In this document: piece after piece, positions 26,347 to 34,320 of the stretch | How the letters are laid out: every line of letters starts with the position of its first letter | Position numbering within the stretch: position 1 is the first letter of the stretch | From: Paenibacillus polymyxa | GTDB lineage: Bacteria > Bacillota > Bacilli > Paenibacillales > Paenibacillaceae | Reading direction: 5' to 3' | Assembly: GCF_015710975.1 (NCBI RefSeq) | Contig: NZ_CP049783.1 | Coordinates: forward strand, 5,342,001-5,406,000 | DNA: 64,000 bases | The notes under the pieces: model-generated | What the model was told of the DNA's origin: nothing | Databases searched by the model: none | Seen by the model: only the letters and a program-made list of their open reading frames with translations | Program-made: the position numbers and the translations under genes

Positions 26347-27993
26347 TCATTTTGTGAACTGTTCCATTTTTTTGAGGTTTTCCTCATAGGCTTTTTGTTG
26401 ATAAGCCATTACTTTGTCATAGCCTGCTTTTCTGCGGTCTTCCAAAAAGCGGGCAAACAGCTGATCGAACTCCTCATCCGAGGAAGCTAGCAGCAGCTTC
26501 GGTAATGCCTTTCCCCAAATTTTGTCTATCTGGCCTGAAGCAATGCCTTCTGCCGAGGTTCCGGTCGGTTTGATATTTTCATATTGGGAGAAGCTGTGGG
26601 TCTTGCCTTTCGTCCAATCTTCCGGCTGCTTATACGGCTCGACGCTGGGCGGCGCCCACTGCAAACTCATATTTGTATCCATCAGCATCCAGAAGGTGGA
26701 GGAGGCGCCATACTTTTTGTCAAAAGCAGAGCGATCCTTGTTCAGCAGCTCCAGTACCTCTGGCTTGAAGGCTGGCTTACCGTTAACTGTGTCCCACAAC
26801 TTTCCCTGCTCCCCCAGATACAGATCACGGTTCCCTTCCTCACTAATCAGATAAGTCAGAAATTCAATAGCCCGCTCCTTGTCTTTCACATCCTTCGAAA
26901 TAAGTGTCACTGTCCATCCGGAAATGCCTGGCCCGGCCAGCGTCGGCGGGTCCAGCTTACTGTTGGAAGGTCCATCCACTGCAATGTAGACGGAGTTGGG
27001 ATCTTTCGCATGCAATGTCACCTGTTGTGTAGCAAAATCAGACCGCTGATATAGCATGGCAAAATACCGTCCTTGTGCCACCTTTTCTTCCATTTGCGGA
27101 CGTTTGTCGATAAATACGTCCTTGGCGATCAGGCCCTGCTCATTGGCTTGGCGGAATGTTTTGAGCCAGCGAATGTACTCTTCGTCCGAACGACGGTCAT
27201 ACAGTTTTCCGCCCTTCTCGTGAGGAATGGCAAGAAAGTTAAGTAAATAGTCTTCAAAAGAATAATTTCCGTTATCCGTAAATTCGTGGAACCCTATCGG
27301 GATCAGCGGCTGACCGTTCACCTCCGGAAATTTCTCTTTCGCCTTTTGAAGCGCTTTCAAAAATCCTTCCGGTGTTCTCATATCCGGCTTGCCAATCGCC
27401 TCATACATATCCTTCCGAACCATAAACGTCTGATTGGAGACAAAATTTTGGCCGTATTTTTGGTAGTCCTGCGGTGAAGAGGACGCGTTGGGATACCCAT
27501 ATACATTCCCGTCTGTTTGACGATACCAGGACATTTTGGCCGGGTCAGCCATTTTAATCAGATACGGATCGTATTTCTCGGCCAGCTTGTTAAGCGGGAG
27601 AACCATCTTGCCCTCGATCATTTTTTTGACCGCATCTTCCCCCCAACCAAGCGTGACAAAATCAGGCAGCTTACCGGAGGCGAGCATGGTATTCAGCTTT
27701 TCATTTTCATTCCCAGCAGGTACGATAAAATTGACACTGACTCCAGTCTTTTGCGTCACATACTTCGAAGTCATATCCGTCCCCCACTTGTTCGGGAACC
27801 AGGAAAAATTTAAATACCAGTCAAACGTAATCGGCTCTGTATCGGCCTTCCAGCCTGGCGCATCTGCCGAAGCCTTAGTCTTCTCGTCCTTCAATTCCGT
27901 GACAGCGCCACTTCCACCGGATGTACATCCCACGAGCGTTCCTACCAGTAGAACAACAGCTAACAGCCCCTTCTGCCATTTGCGAATGTTCAT
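26347..27993 (-). CDS. ABC sugar transporter solute-binding lipoprotein (LipO/YtcQ type)
   Basis: 548 residues from the second of two adjacent ATGs (27993), which is better spaced from GGGGAG. The signal peptide (KGLLAVVLLVGTLVGC) ends in a lipobox, with Cys23 for lipid attachment. The body is a large cluster-D type binding protein, as in oligosaccharide importers of Bacillales (DYQKYGQNFVSNQTFMVRKD and AGPGISGWTVTLISKDVKDKERAIEFLTYL). It follows two permease genes and precedes the kinase gene. No ATPase is encoded, as usual for systems sharing MsmX. Substrate not determined. Confidence 0.93.
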   Translation of the reverse strand: MNIRKWQKGLLAVVLLVGTLVGCTSGGSGAVTELKDEKTKASADAPGWKADTEPITFDWYLNFSWFPNKWGTDMTSKYVTQKTGVSVNFIVPAGNENEKLNTMLASGKLPDFVTLGWGEDAVKKMIEGKMVLPLNKLAEKYDPYLIKMADPAKMSWYRQTDGNVYGYPNASSSPQDYQKYGQNFVSNQTFMVRKDMYEAIGKPDMRTPEGFLKALQKAKEKFPEVNGQPLIPIGFHEFTDNGNYSFEDYLLNFLAIPHEKGGKLYDRRSDEEYIRWLKTFRQANEQGLIAKDVFIDKRPQMEEKVAQGRYFAMLYQRSDFATQQVTLHAKDPNSVYIAVDGPSNSKLDPPTLAGPGISGWTVTLISKDVKDKERAIEFLTYLISEEGNRDLYLGEQGKLWDTVNGKPAFKPEVLELLNKDRSAFDKKYGASSTFWMLMDTNMSLQWAPPSVEPYKQPEDWTKGKTHSFSQYENIKPTGTSAEGIASGQIDKIWGKALPKLLLASSDEEFDQLFARFLEDRRKAGYDKVMAYQQKAYEENLKKMEQFTK

Positions 27994-28019
27994 CATAAAT
28001 CTCCCCTTTGGATGATATG

Positions 28020-28907
28020 CTAGCCCTTAACCGAGCCGATCATTAGCCCTTTGACAAAATATTTTTGCAGAAATGGATATACAAGTACAATCGGCAACGT
28101 TGTTATGACCATCGTCGCCAGCTTGATGGACTGCGAAGTAACGGACTGGGCGACAATCCCGGGTGCGGCAGACATCATTTGATTAGAGCTGGATTGGGCA
28201 ACAACCCGGTACAAATACGTCTGAATCGGCTGAAGATCCGTATTATTGATATAGATCATTCCTGTAAAATAATCGTTCCACTGGTACACCCCATGAAACA
28301 ACGAAATGGTCGCTACTACAGGCATCGATACAGGAAGTACGATCCGGCAGAAGATGCTGAAGTCGTTAGCACCGTCTATTTTCGCCGCCTCCTCCAACGC
28401 ATCCGGCAGCTCCCGGAAAAAAGCCATAAAAATAATAAGGTCAAAAAAGCTGAACATTGCAGGAATGATGTACACCCAAAAGCTGTCCAGCAGCCCAAGA
28501 TCACGGATCAGCAAATACGTAGGAATCAAACCTCCACCGAAAAATAGGGTAATGGTGCCGATCAGCATATACAGCTTACGCCCGATCAGCTCTCTACGGG
28601 AATATGCATATGCAATCATTGCGGTAAAAAACACATGTACAATCGTACCAATTAGCGTCTTGGCAACCGTTACTCCCATCGCAGTCATGATGCCGCTGTT
28701 GGCAAAAACAGCCTGATAGCTATCCAGACTAAAGAGTCTCGGCCACCAGTAAATGCCGCCTCGCATTGCGTCAGCTCCTTCGTTAAAGGAGTTCACCAGC
28801 ACATACCACACGGGATATAAGGTCACAAAACAAATAACCAGCATGAAGATGTTGTTGAAGAAATCGAATATCGCTTCGCCTGCTGTTCTGCGTCGCAATA
28901 ACTGCAT
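28020..28907 (-). CDS. ABC carbohydrate permease (YtcP type)
   Basis: 295 residues, six membrane helices. The cytoplasmic EAA loop reads EEAAKIDGANDFSIFCRIVLP, and the C-terminus ends with the characteristic QKYFVKGLMIGSVKG. The ATG at 28907 is eight bases after AAGGAGG; the ORF extends six codons upstream through the site itself. It pairs with the LplB-type permease 14 bases upstream to form the channel of a CUT1-type importer. Confidence 0.95.
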   Translation of the reverse strand: MQLLRRRTAGEAIFDFFNNIFMLVICFVTLYPVWYVLVNSFNEGADAMRGGIYWWPRLFSLDSYQAVFANSGIMTAMGVTVAKTLIGTIVHVFFTAMIAYAYSRRELIGRKLYMLIGTITLFFGGGLIPTYLLIRDLGLLDSFWVYIIPAMFSFFDLIIFMAFFRELPDALEEAAKIDGANDFSIFCRIVLPVSMPVVATISLFHGVYQWNDYFTGMIYINNTDLQPIQTYLYRVVAQSSSNQMMSAAPGIVAQSVTSQSIKLATMVITTLPIVLVYPFLQKYFVKGLMIGSVKG

Positions 28908-28921
28908 ACATCCGTCCTCCT

Positions 28922-29884
28922 TCAAAATAGAGAGGTATTATTCATCCGTTTGGTCACCGAATTGGCTATCAGCAGCAAAATGAGAGCAAGAACTGATTTT
29001 AGCAATCCCACCGCAGTAGAATACGAGAAGCGTCCCTGCTGAATGCCCACTTGATATACATAAATATCAACTACATTACTTGCACTTTCATTTAGCGAGT
29101 TACGCAGGACAAGAATTTGATCAAAGTTGGAGTTCAATATGCCGCTAACCGCTAAAATAAACAAAATGGATATTGTACCCTTGATCGCAGGAAGTGTGAC
29201 GTACCACATTTTCTGAAACCGTCCCGCTCCGTCAATGGTGGCTGCTTCGTACATGTCCGTAGATACGCCCGCCATGGCTGCCAAATAAATAATAGCTGAC
29301 CATCCAAGCTCCTTCCAAATATCCGAGCTGACGACGATAGTCCAAAAATAGCCTGGCTCCGCTAAATAACTAATCGGCTGGTCGATCCAGCCCCAAGCCA
29401 GCAACAGTTGATTGATCATCCCGGTATCTGCCAGCCATGTGGTTAAAATTCCGCCAAGAATGACCCATGATAGAAAGTGAGGAAGGTACGAAATGGTCTG
29501 AATGGATTTTTTAAACCGCGTAGACCGGATTTCATTTAGAAACAGAGCAAACACAATAGGTAACGGGAACCCGATTGCCAGCTTGAGCAGGCTAATGCCC
29601 AGTGTATTTTTGACAATATACCAGAAGCTATCATCCTCTAAGAAGGCACGAAAATGTTCTAACCCCGCCCATGGTGCGCTTGATATAGTACCAATAATGT
29701 CAAAATGTTTGAAAGCAATCAAAATGCCGTACATCGGAATGTAATGGAAAATAATCATCCATACCACTCCAAGCAGTGCCATGGTCTGCAAATGTCTTTG
29801 TTGAGCCCATCTGCGCGCTAGTGATGTCCCCTTCCTCGATCGAACCGACGGCTGTGGCTGTGGATTTTTCCATCCTGTACTCAT
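28922..29884 (-). CDS. ABC carbohydrate permease (LplB type)
   Basis: 320 residues from the ATG at 29884, placed by GGGAGG; the frame runs 41 codons further without a site. Six membrane helices start at about residue 35 (TMALLGVVWMIIFHYIPMYGILIAF). The EAA loop is YEAATIDGAGRFQKMWYVTLP. First gene of the permease-permease-lipoprotein-kinase-regulator group. A palindrome lies 24 bases upstream of the start codon and may control the whole operon. Confidence 0.95.
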   Translation of the reverse strand: MSTGWKNPQPQPSVRSRKGTSLARRWAQQRHLQTMALLGVVWMIIFHYIPMYGILIAFKHFDIIGTISSAPWAGLEHFRAFLEDDSFWYIVKNTLGISLLKLAIGFPLPIVFALFLNEIRSTRFKKSIQTISYLPHFLSWVILGGILTTWLADTGMINQLLLAWGWIDQPISYLAEPGYFWTIVVSSDIWKELGWSAIIYLAAMAGVSTDMYEAATIDGAGRFQKMWYVTLPAIKGTISILFILAVSGILNSNFDQILVLRNSLNESASNVVDIYVYQVGIQQGRFSYSTAVGLLKSVLALILLLIANSVTKRMNNTSLF

Positions 29885-29907
29885 GCAGAAGACCTCCCTT
29901 CTTTTTT

Positions 29908-29921
29908 TGTAAGCACTTACA
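29908..29921. promoter_or_regulatory. cre-like palindrome upstream of the ABC operon
   Basis: TGTAAGCACTTACA has perfect 6-bp arms and differs at one position from the catabolite-response consensus TGWAANCGNTNWCA. It lies 24 bases before the first permease start, where CcpA binding would repress. Another LacI-family protein could also bind it. Confidence 0.5.
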
Positions 29922-30138
29922 TCCATTATTTTAGGGGCTTCTGCTTTTAATGAGTAGTACTGGATTTTTTGATTTTGGTGTCTAAAGTTCAGGTGAAGAT
30001 AGGACAATACGCAAAAAAATTATTCCAGCCCTTGGATTTTCTATTTCTATTAATTTACGAAAAAGACTATCAGATGGTACGATAAGACTATATAGAATTC
30101 CAATCATTACCTATGGGCCTAGATCAGGAGGATTAAGA

Positions 30139-31029
30139 ATGGAAGAATTAGTTCGTTCGATTCAGAAACAGGTTCGGATTAAAAGGTTTGCCTGCTGGGC
30201 AGGGTTCTTCATGTTTGGCCTGTGTACTTTAGTCGGCGTGGCAGCTCAGGAATGGTTTATGACCCTCCTGGGGCTCGGGATGACAGTCCTATCGATTTAT
30301 GGATTGACCATGCTACGCGGTATGACAAAGTTAAGTAAAGAGTATCAGCCAGGAAAGGGCTATGGTTATTATCGCCGTACGGCACAACAAAAGCTGCGTT
30401 ATTTGACTTGGGGACAGTGGTTACTCGGCGGCTTTATCGTTTTGATGTTCTTTATATACCACGTCCGCCTTAGTGCTTTTCTTATAGCTATCTTGGGGAT
30501 CTTGACCATTCAATTCAGTATCAAAAAACGAATTAAAAATCATCAGGAGCCCGACGTCACAGAGTTGGATGAGTTTGTACGGATGGGGATTGTCTCTCCG
30601 CATGAGCAAACTATTGGAGTGTATAAAGATTTCCTACACCTTAGCCATACGTTTCAGGGTAACCAAATTGTTATCGTTACTGACAAACGGCTGATATCTG
30701 TGTTTGTAGAGGAACAAGGACGTGCGTTGAAAACAGAAATACTACTTTCAGGTATAAACAAAGTACGCGCCATCGGTACGGGTTTTCAGGGTCAAGGTTT
30801 ATTACTGTCTGTAAGCAACCGTGACCATAACGAGCTTCACATTCATATGGTCGGGAAAAGCATTTACTTTTCGCCAGAGCAATTCGTGGGCTGCTTGCTA
30901 CGAGCACTGGACGCAGCATTAAAAATTGGATCATACAGTACAGAAGAAACATTCCCCGCTTACCAACAGACAAGGATTTCATTGCATCCATTAGAACAAG
31001 GTTTGTTGCACAAGCCTACAACCGCTTAA
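30139..31029 (+). CDS. Membrane protein with PH-like C-terminal domain
   Basis: 296 residues. Four hydrophobic helices (about 19-35, 38-56, 94-110 and 112-127) are followed by a soluble region from 140. Its IVIVTDKRLISVFVEEQG and IYFSPEQFVGCLLRAL strands resemble bacterial PH-like domains found beside membrane helices. The ATG is placed by AGGAGGATTAAGA. It stands alone and ends at a strong hairpin. I do not recognise a named family, and the PH-like reading is inference from the TDKRLI pattern. Confidence 0.7.
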   Translation: MEELVRSIQKQVRIKRFACWAGFFMFGLCTLVGVAAQEWFMTLLGLGMTVLSIYGLTMLRGMTKLSKEYQPGKGYGYYRRTAQQKLRYLTWGQWLLGGFIVLMFFIYHVRLSAFLIAILGILTIQFSIKKRIKNHQEPDVTELDEFVRMGIVSPHEQTIGVYKDFLHLSHTFQGNQIVIVTDKRLISVFVEEQGRALKTEILLSGINKVRAIGTGFQGQGLLLSVSNRDHNELHIHMVGKSIYFSPEQFVGCLLRALDAALKIGSYSTEETFPAYQQTRISLHPLEQGLLHKPTTA

Positions 31030-31050
31030 ATATTCCTCATAAAAAACGCT

Positions 31051-31094
31051 AAATAGCAAGCAAGCTCTGATCTTCATGAGCTTACTTGCTATTT
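31051..31094. terminator. Bidirectional intrinsic terminator
   Basis: 17-bp arms AAATAGCAAGCAAGCTC (31051-31067) and GAGCTTACTTGCTATTT (31078-31094) with one mismatch. It separates the PH-like membrane protein gene from the TPR/pro-peptide cassette. Confidence 0.85.
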
Positions 31095-31133
31095 GGTTAA
31101 TCAAAACATCCTACTTTTTACCATTCTCACTTA

Positions 31134-31241
31134 TTAATGATTGGCTCCATGATAAAACACGGTGATGAGATCATGACTAGTTACAAACACCAGCAAACTA
31201 AACAGACTGAGCGACAACGGGCGTGAAATCAATTTTTTCAT
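31134..31241 (-). CDS. Candidate secreted signalling pro-peptide (Phr/AloP-like)
   Basis: A 35-codon ORF overlapping the last 44 bases of the TPR gene in another frame. The ATG at 31241 is nine bases after AAAGGAG, which itself lies inside the TPR coding sequence. The product has a basic start (MKKLISR), a hydrophobic core (LSLSLFSLLVFV) and a short polar C-terminus ending FYHGANH. This is the plan of Phr-type pro-peptides, which are exported, trimmed and re-imported as a C-terminal oligopeptide to bind a TPR receptor. Peptide-receptor pairs of the RRNPP class have been reported in Paenibacillus polymyxa. Placement directly behind a TPR gene is the strongest support; the mature peptide is unknown. 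Confidence 0.65.
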   Translation of the reverse strand: MKKLISRPLSLSLFSLLVFVTSHDLITVFYHGANH

Positions 31242-32055
31242 CCTTTAACACTCCTTTTAGAATAGTTATATATTGGTCTTGCTGTGTTGCCGTAGCTTGG
31301 GATCTGAAAATCTCAAATATAGCAGTACATTTCCTAAACTCATGCTCATGTTCCATACCCAGAGTATCGGACAGCTTGAGAGATTGCAGGATATAGCCCA
31401 ACGCAACCCTAAACTGCCGCAGTTTTATATAATAAAGAGCCAACTGATAGCAGAAGCGAAAATAATATGAAACATTCACAGGCTCTTCAAAATATTTAAA
31501 ATCCTCAATTTGTTCGGCAAATGATTCAAGCACGCGCTCCAAAGGATAGTCGTGTCTGGTCGCTCCCTCAACAATGGAAAGAAGTCCTGGTAACAGCTCT
31601 TCCGGATTGTCACGAAGAAATTGAACGTATTCCTGCAACATTTCGGAACGACCTGACAAAATATCAAGAGCATATAAATTAGCTCTCGCAGCATGGCGAT
31701 AATAATCCACTTCTGCTTCTCCATATGGATCGAGACCATTAAACCAGCCTAACTCTGCATATTTTTCAATGCAGTCTCGGGCGGCCTCATACTTGCCCTG
31801 TTTTTGGAAGGCCATGCCTTTCATAAGATGACTGTAGCCGTAATAGTAGACTAACGGCCGTTTGGTATGTATCGGTTGTATAGGTTTCTTGAATGCTTTG
31901 TAGAGCTGCCACTCTTGATACTTCTGGTTGACGTGGTAATACAGCTGATCGCATAAAGCGATCATATGGGTACCATCCATAAACGAAAAGGACAGCTTAA
32001 TCATGTTAACAAGTGTGTCTAGATCTGTGATGTCGGAGTGAACAAGATCATCCAC
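31198..32055 (-). CDS. TPR-repeat peptide-receptor-like regulator (RRNPP/Rap type)
   Basis: 285 residues from the GTG at 32055, eight bases after AAGGAGG; another GTG three codons earlier is too close. The sequence is all helical with paired-helix repeats: YYGYSHLMKGMAFQKQGKYEAARDCIEKYAELG, AEVDYYRHAARANLYALDILSG, and YRFCYQLALYYIKLRQFRVALGYILQSLKLSD written as F-R-F-C-Y-Q-L. No N-terminal DNA-binding helix-turn-helix is visible and there is no room for one upstream. It may thus act like Rap proteins by binding a protein partner, or be a shortened Alo/AimR-type receptor. The small secreted peptide ORF overlapping its 3' end would be the ligand. Confidence 0.7.
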   Translation of the reverse strand: MDDLVHSDITDLDTLVNMIKLSFSFMDGTHMIALCDQLYYHVNQKYQEWQLYKAFKKPIQPIHTKRPLVYYYGYSHLMKGMAFQKQGKYEAARDCIEKYAELGWFNGLDPYGEAEVDYYRHAARANLYALDILSGRSEMLQEYVQFLRDNPEELLPGLLSIVEGATRHDYPLERVLESFAEQIEDFKYFEEPVNVSYYFRFCYQLALYYIKLRQFRVALGYILQSLKLSDTLGMEHEHEFRKCTAIFEIFRSQATATQQDQYITILKGVLKDEKIDFTPVVAQSV

Positions 32056-32121
32056 CCTCCCCACCTCCTTGTCCGACTTTTGTACTCATCAAACAAACCA
32101 TGATCTATATCTCAATCAAAA

Positions 32122-32158
32122 ATAACTTAATTACGTATTTATAACGTAATTAAGTTAT
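32122..32158. repeat. Perfect 15-bp inverted repeat upstream of the TPR receptor gene
   Basis: ATAACTTAATTACGT (32122-32136) and ACGTAATTAAGTTAT (32144-32158) with a seven-base spacer. It lies 67 bases upstream of the receptor start and about 75 bases past the acetyltransferase stop. The stem is very AT-rich, so an operator is more likely than an efficient terminator, though a T stretch follows it on the minus strand. Confidence 0.8.
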
Positions 32159-32232
32159 ATCATGAAATCAAACATATGACAAGGAAAATTATAAAATATT
32201 CCAGTTTTCAAAATGTAGATCCTATAGAGCAT

Positions 32233-32679
32233 TCATTTGTTCAGTTCCATATGAAGCAACGGAAATGCCCGGCCTGATCCATCCAGCGCAGATCGTCCTG
32301 TTTGTTTAAAGCCATAATGTCTATAGAAAGCATGCGCCTTCTCGTTTTGCTCATTCACATCTACTTTGAGGTGCGTCCCTTTTATTTTTTCAGCATGCTT
32401 GATAAGTCGGCTGCCTGTGCCCTGTCCATGCCGTTCTGGGTCGACAAACAGCATCTCTATTTTCTGCCCGTCCAGCCCGATAAAACCCGTCGGCTCCTGA
32501 AGTTCAGTACATTCTACCCAAACCTCAATTTCTCTAAAAGCGCCGTTACTTACGATGTGATGGTAAAATTGAATGTCCTCTTCAGACAAAAATGTGTGCG
32601 TTTGGCGTACTGCCCGAAGCCAAATATCTACGAGTTGATCATGATTTTCTTCTCGATAAGCAATAATGTCATGTGGCAC
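32233..32679 (-). CDS. GNAT-family N-acetyltransferase (YjaB-like)
   Basis: 148 residues. GNAT motif A reads IEMLFVDPERHGQGTGSRLIKHA (acetyl-CoA pyrophosphate loop HGQGTG) and motif B KVDVNEQNEKAHAFYRHYGFKQTGRS. The whole pattern, including TFLSEEDI near the N-terminus and the PLLHMEL ending, matches E. coli YjaB-like proteins. The start is a GTG after GGGGG. Substrate unknown. It precedes the TPR cassette on the same strand, separated by the inverted repeat. Confidence 0.9.
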   Translation of the reverse strand: MPHDIIAYREENHDQLVDIWLRAVRQTHTFLSEEDIQFYHHIVSNGAFREIEVWVECTELQEPTGFIGLDGQKIEMLFVDPERHGQGTGSRLIKHAEKIKGTHLKVDVNEQNEKAHAFYRHYGFKQTGRSALDGSGRAFPLLHMELNK

Positions 32680-32761
32680 TGTATTTCCCCCTTATGCGAA
32701 TATCCGTATAGTATGGTTTGCAGTAAGTCTAACATGTGTATTTAGCAGCATTCAAACACAA

Positions 32762-32789
32762 AAAGGAGGCGGATTCTTCCGCCTCCTTT
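32762..32789. terminator. Intrinsic terminator of the uxaB-uxaA operon
   Basis: Perfect 12-bp arms AAAGGAGGCGGA and TCCGCCTCCTTT with a four-base loop lie 15 bases past the uxaA stop on the minus strand. Confidence 0.88.
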
Positions 32790-32803
32790 AGGTTACAACC
32801 CCT

Positions 32804-34303
32804 TTACAACGTAACGCCATTTTTGAAAATAGCAAGCTCCCTGAAATTGTTTTTCTCATTATTCACCCAGGTTCCACTGGCTACATCAATAATGTAATCG
32901 ACAAAGTTGCGTAGCGCCTCTTCCATACTGACATCCTCCACCAGTGAACCAGCGTTATAGTCAATCCAGTGAGGTTTAGCCTTATATAACGGCGAGTTGG
33001 TCGACACCTTCATCGTCGGAACGAAGGAGCCAAAAGGCGTGCCACGCCCGGTTGTGAATATGACGAGCTGACAGCCCGCTGCAGCAAGAGCGGAAGAAGC
33101 AACCAGATCATTCCCCGGCGCACTGAGCAGATTAAGTCCCTTGGTCTTGAGACGCTCTCCGTACTGAATGACATCGGTGACCGTGGAGGACCCGGATTTT
33201 TGCGTACAGCCCAGTGATTTATCCTCCAGTGTCGTGATGCCGCCTGCTTTATTGCCTGGTGACGGATTTTCGTATACTGGCTGCTTATAATCCAGAAAAT
33301 ATTGTTTGAAATCGTTAATCAAATGTACGATCTTATCAAATACTTGCTCATCGGCAGCGCGCTCCATTAAAATCGTCTCCGCGCCGAACATTTCGGGTAC
33401 CTCCGTCAGTACGGTCGTTCCACCCTGTGCTGCCATATAATCCGACAATCGTCCAAGCAGTGGATTGGCAGTAATACCCGACAGACCGTCAGATCCACCG
33501 CATTTCAAGCCGATGTTCAGATCAGACAAAGGTACAGGCTCCCGTCGATCTTCTTGCACAGCTGCAAAAATTTCATGGAGCAGCTTTACCCCTTCCTCCA
33601 CTTCATCCGACACCTCCTGGGAAAGCAAAAATTTCACCCGCTCCGCGTCATATTCCCCGATGGCTTCTTTAAATTCTTTCATTTCATTGTTCTCACAGCC
33701 CAAACCAAGTACTAGTACGCCACCTGCATTCGCGTGTTTCACTGCATCAATCAAAATCGTGCGCGTATGTGCATGGTCGTCGCCCAACTGAGAACATCCA
33801 TAGTTATGCTTGAGCACAAGTGCATTTTCAAAAGGTGAGATATCTCCCACTTCCTGCTTGAAGCGGTTTAAAATGAGTTCGGCAATTCCGTTCACACAGC
33901 CTACCGTCGGCACAATCCACAACTCATTGCGAATCCCTACACGACCATCCTTGCGCCGAAATCCTTGAAACGTCCGACTCTCCTGTTCATAAATATGAGG
34001 AGCTGGCTTAGGCTTGTAAGTATATTCCTCCACACCTGTCAGATTCGTTTTCGTATTATGCGTATGCACATGTTGACCTGCCTGAATGGGCTGAATGGCA
34101 TGACCGATGGGATATCCGTATTTCAGAACATGCCCACCTTCAGGGATGTCCTGCAACGCAATTTTGTGCCCACGCGCTACATCCTCCGCCAGCTCCACGC
34201 ATTGTTCTTGTTGTGCTCCCCATGCCAGCGTCTCTCCCTGCTTGTAATCACGCAAAGCGACAGCCACGTTATCTTGATCATGAATTTGAATGAATTCCAG
34301 CAT
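32804..34303 (-). CDS. uxaA: Altronate dehydratase
   Basis: 499 residues; it converts D-altronate to 2-keto-3-deoxygluconate with an iron cofactor, the third galacturonate-specific step. An N-terminal SAF domain (about 1-90) is followed by the catalytic domain with Cys-bearing signatures KHNYGCSQLGDDHAHT, GLGCENNEMKEFK, NIGLKCGGSDGLSG and the ending EKNNFRELAIFKNGVTL. The ATG at 34303 follows AAGGAGGAG. It lies 17 bases after uxaB and ends the operon. Confidence 0.96.
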   Translation of the reverse strand: MLEFIQIHDQDNVAVALRDYKQGETLAWGAQQEQCVELAEDVARGHKIALQDIPEGGHVLKYGYPIGHAIQPIQAGQHVHTHNTKTNLTGVEEYTYKPKPAPHIYEQESRTFQGFRRKDGRVGIRNELWIVPTVGCVNGIAELILNRFKQEVGDISPFENALVLKHNYGCSQLGDDHAHTRTILIDAVKHANAGGVLVLGLGCENNEMKEFKEAIGEYDAERVKFLLSQEVSDEVEEGVKLLHEIFAAVQEDRREPVPLSDLNIGLKCGGSDGLSGITANPLLGRLSDYMAAQGGTTVLTEVPEMFGAETILMERAADEQVFDKIVHLINDFKQYFLDYKQPVYENPSPGNKAGGITTLEDKSLGCTQKSGSSTVTDVIQYGERLKTKGLNLLSAPGNDLVASSALAAAGCQLVIFTTGRGTPFGSFVPTMKVSTNSPLYKAKPHWIDYNAGSLVEDVSMEEALRNFVDYIIDVASGTWVNNEKNNFRELAIFKNGVTL

Positions 34304-34320
34304 TCCAGTCTCCTCCTTGC

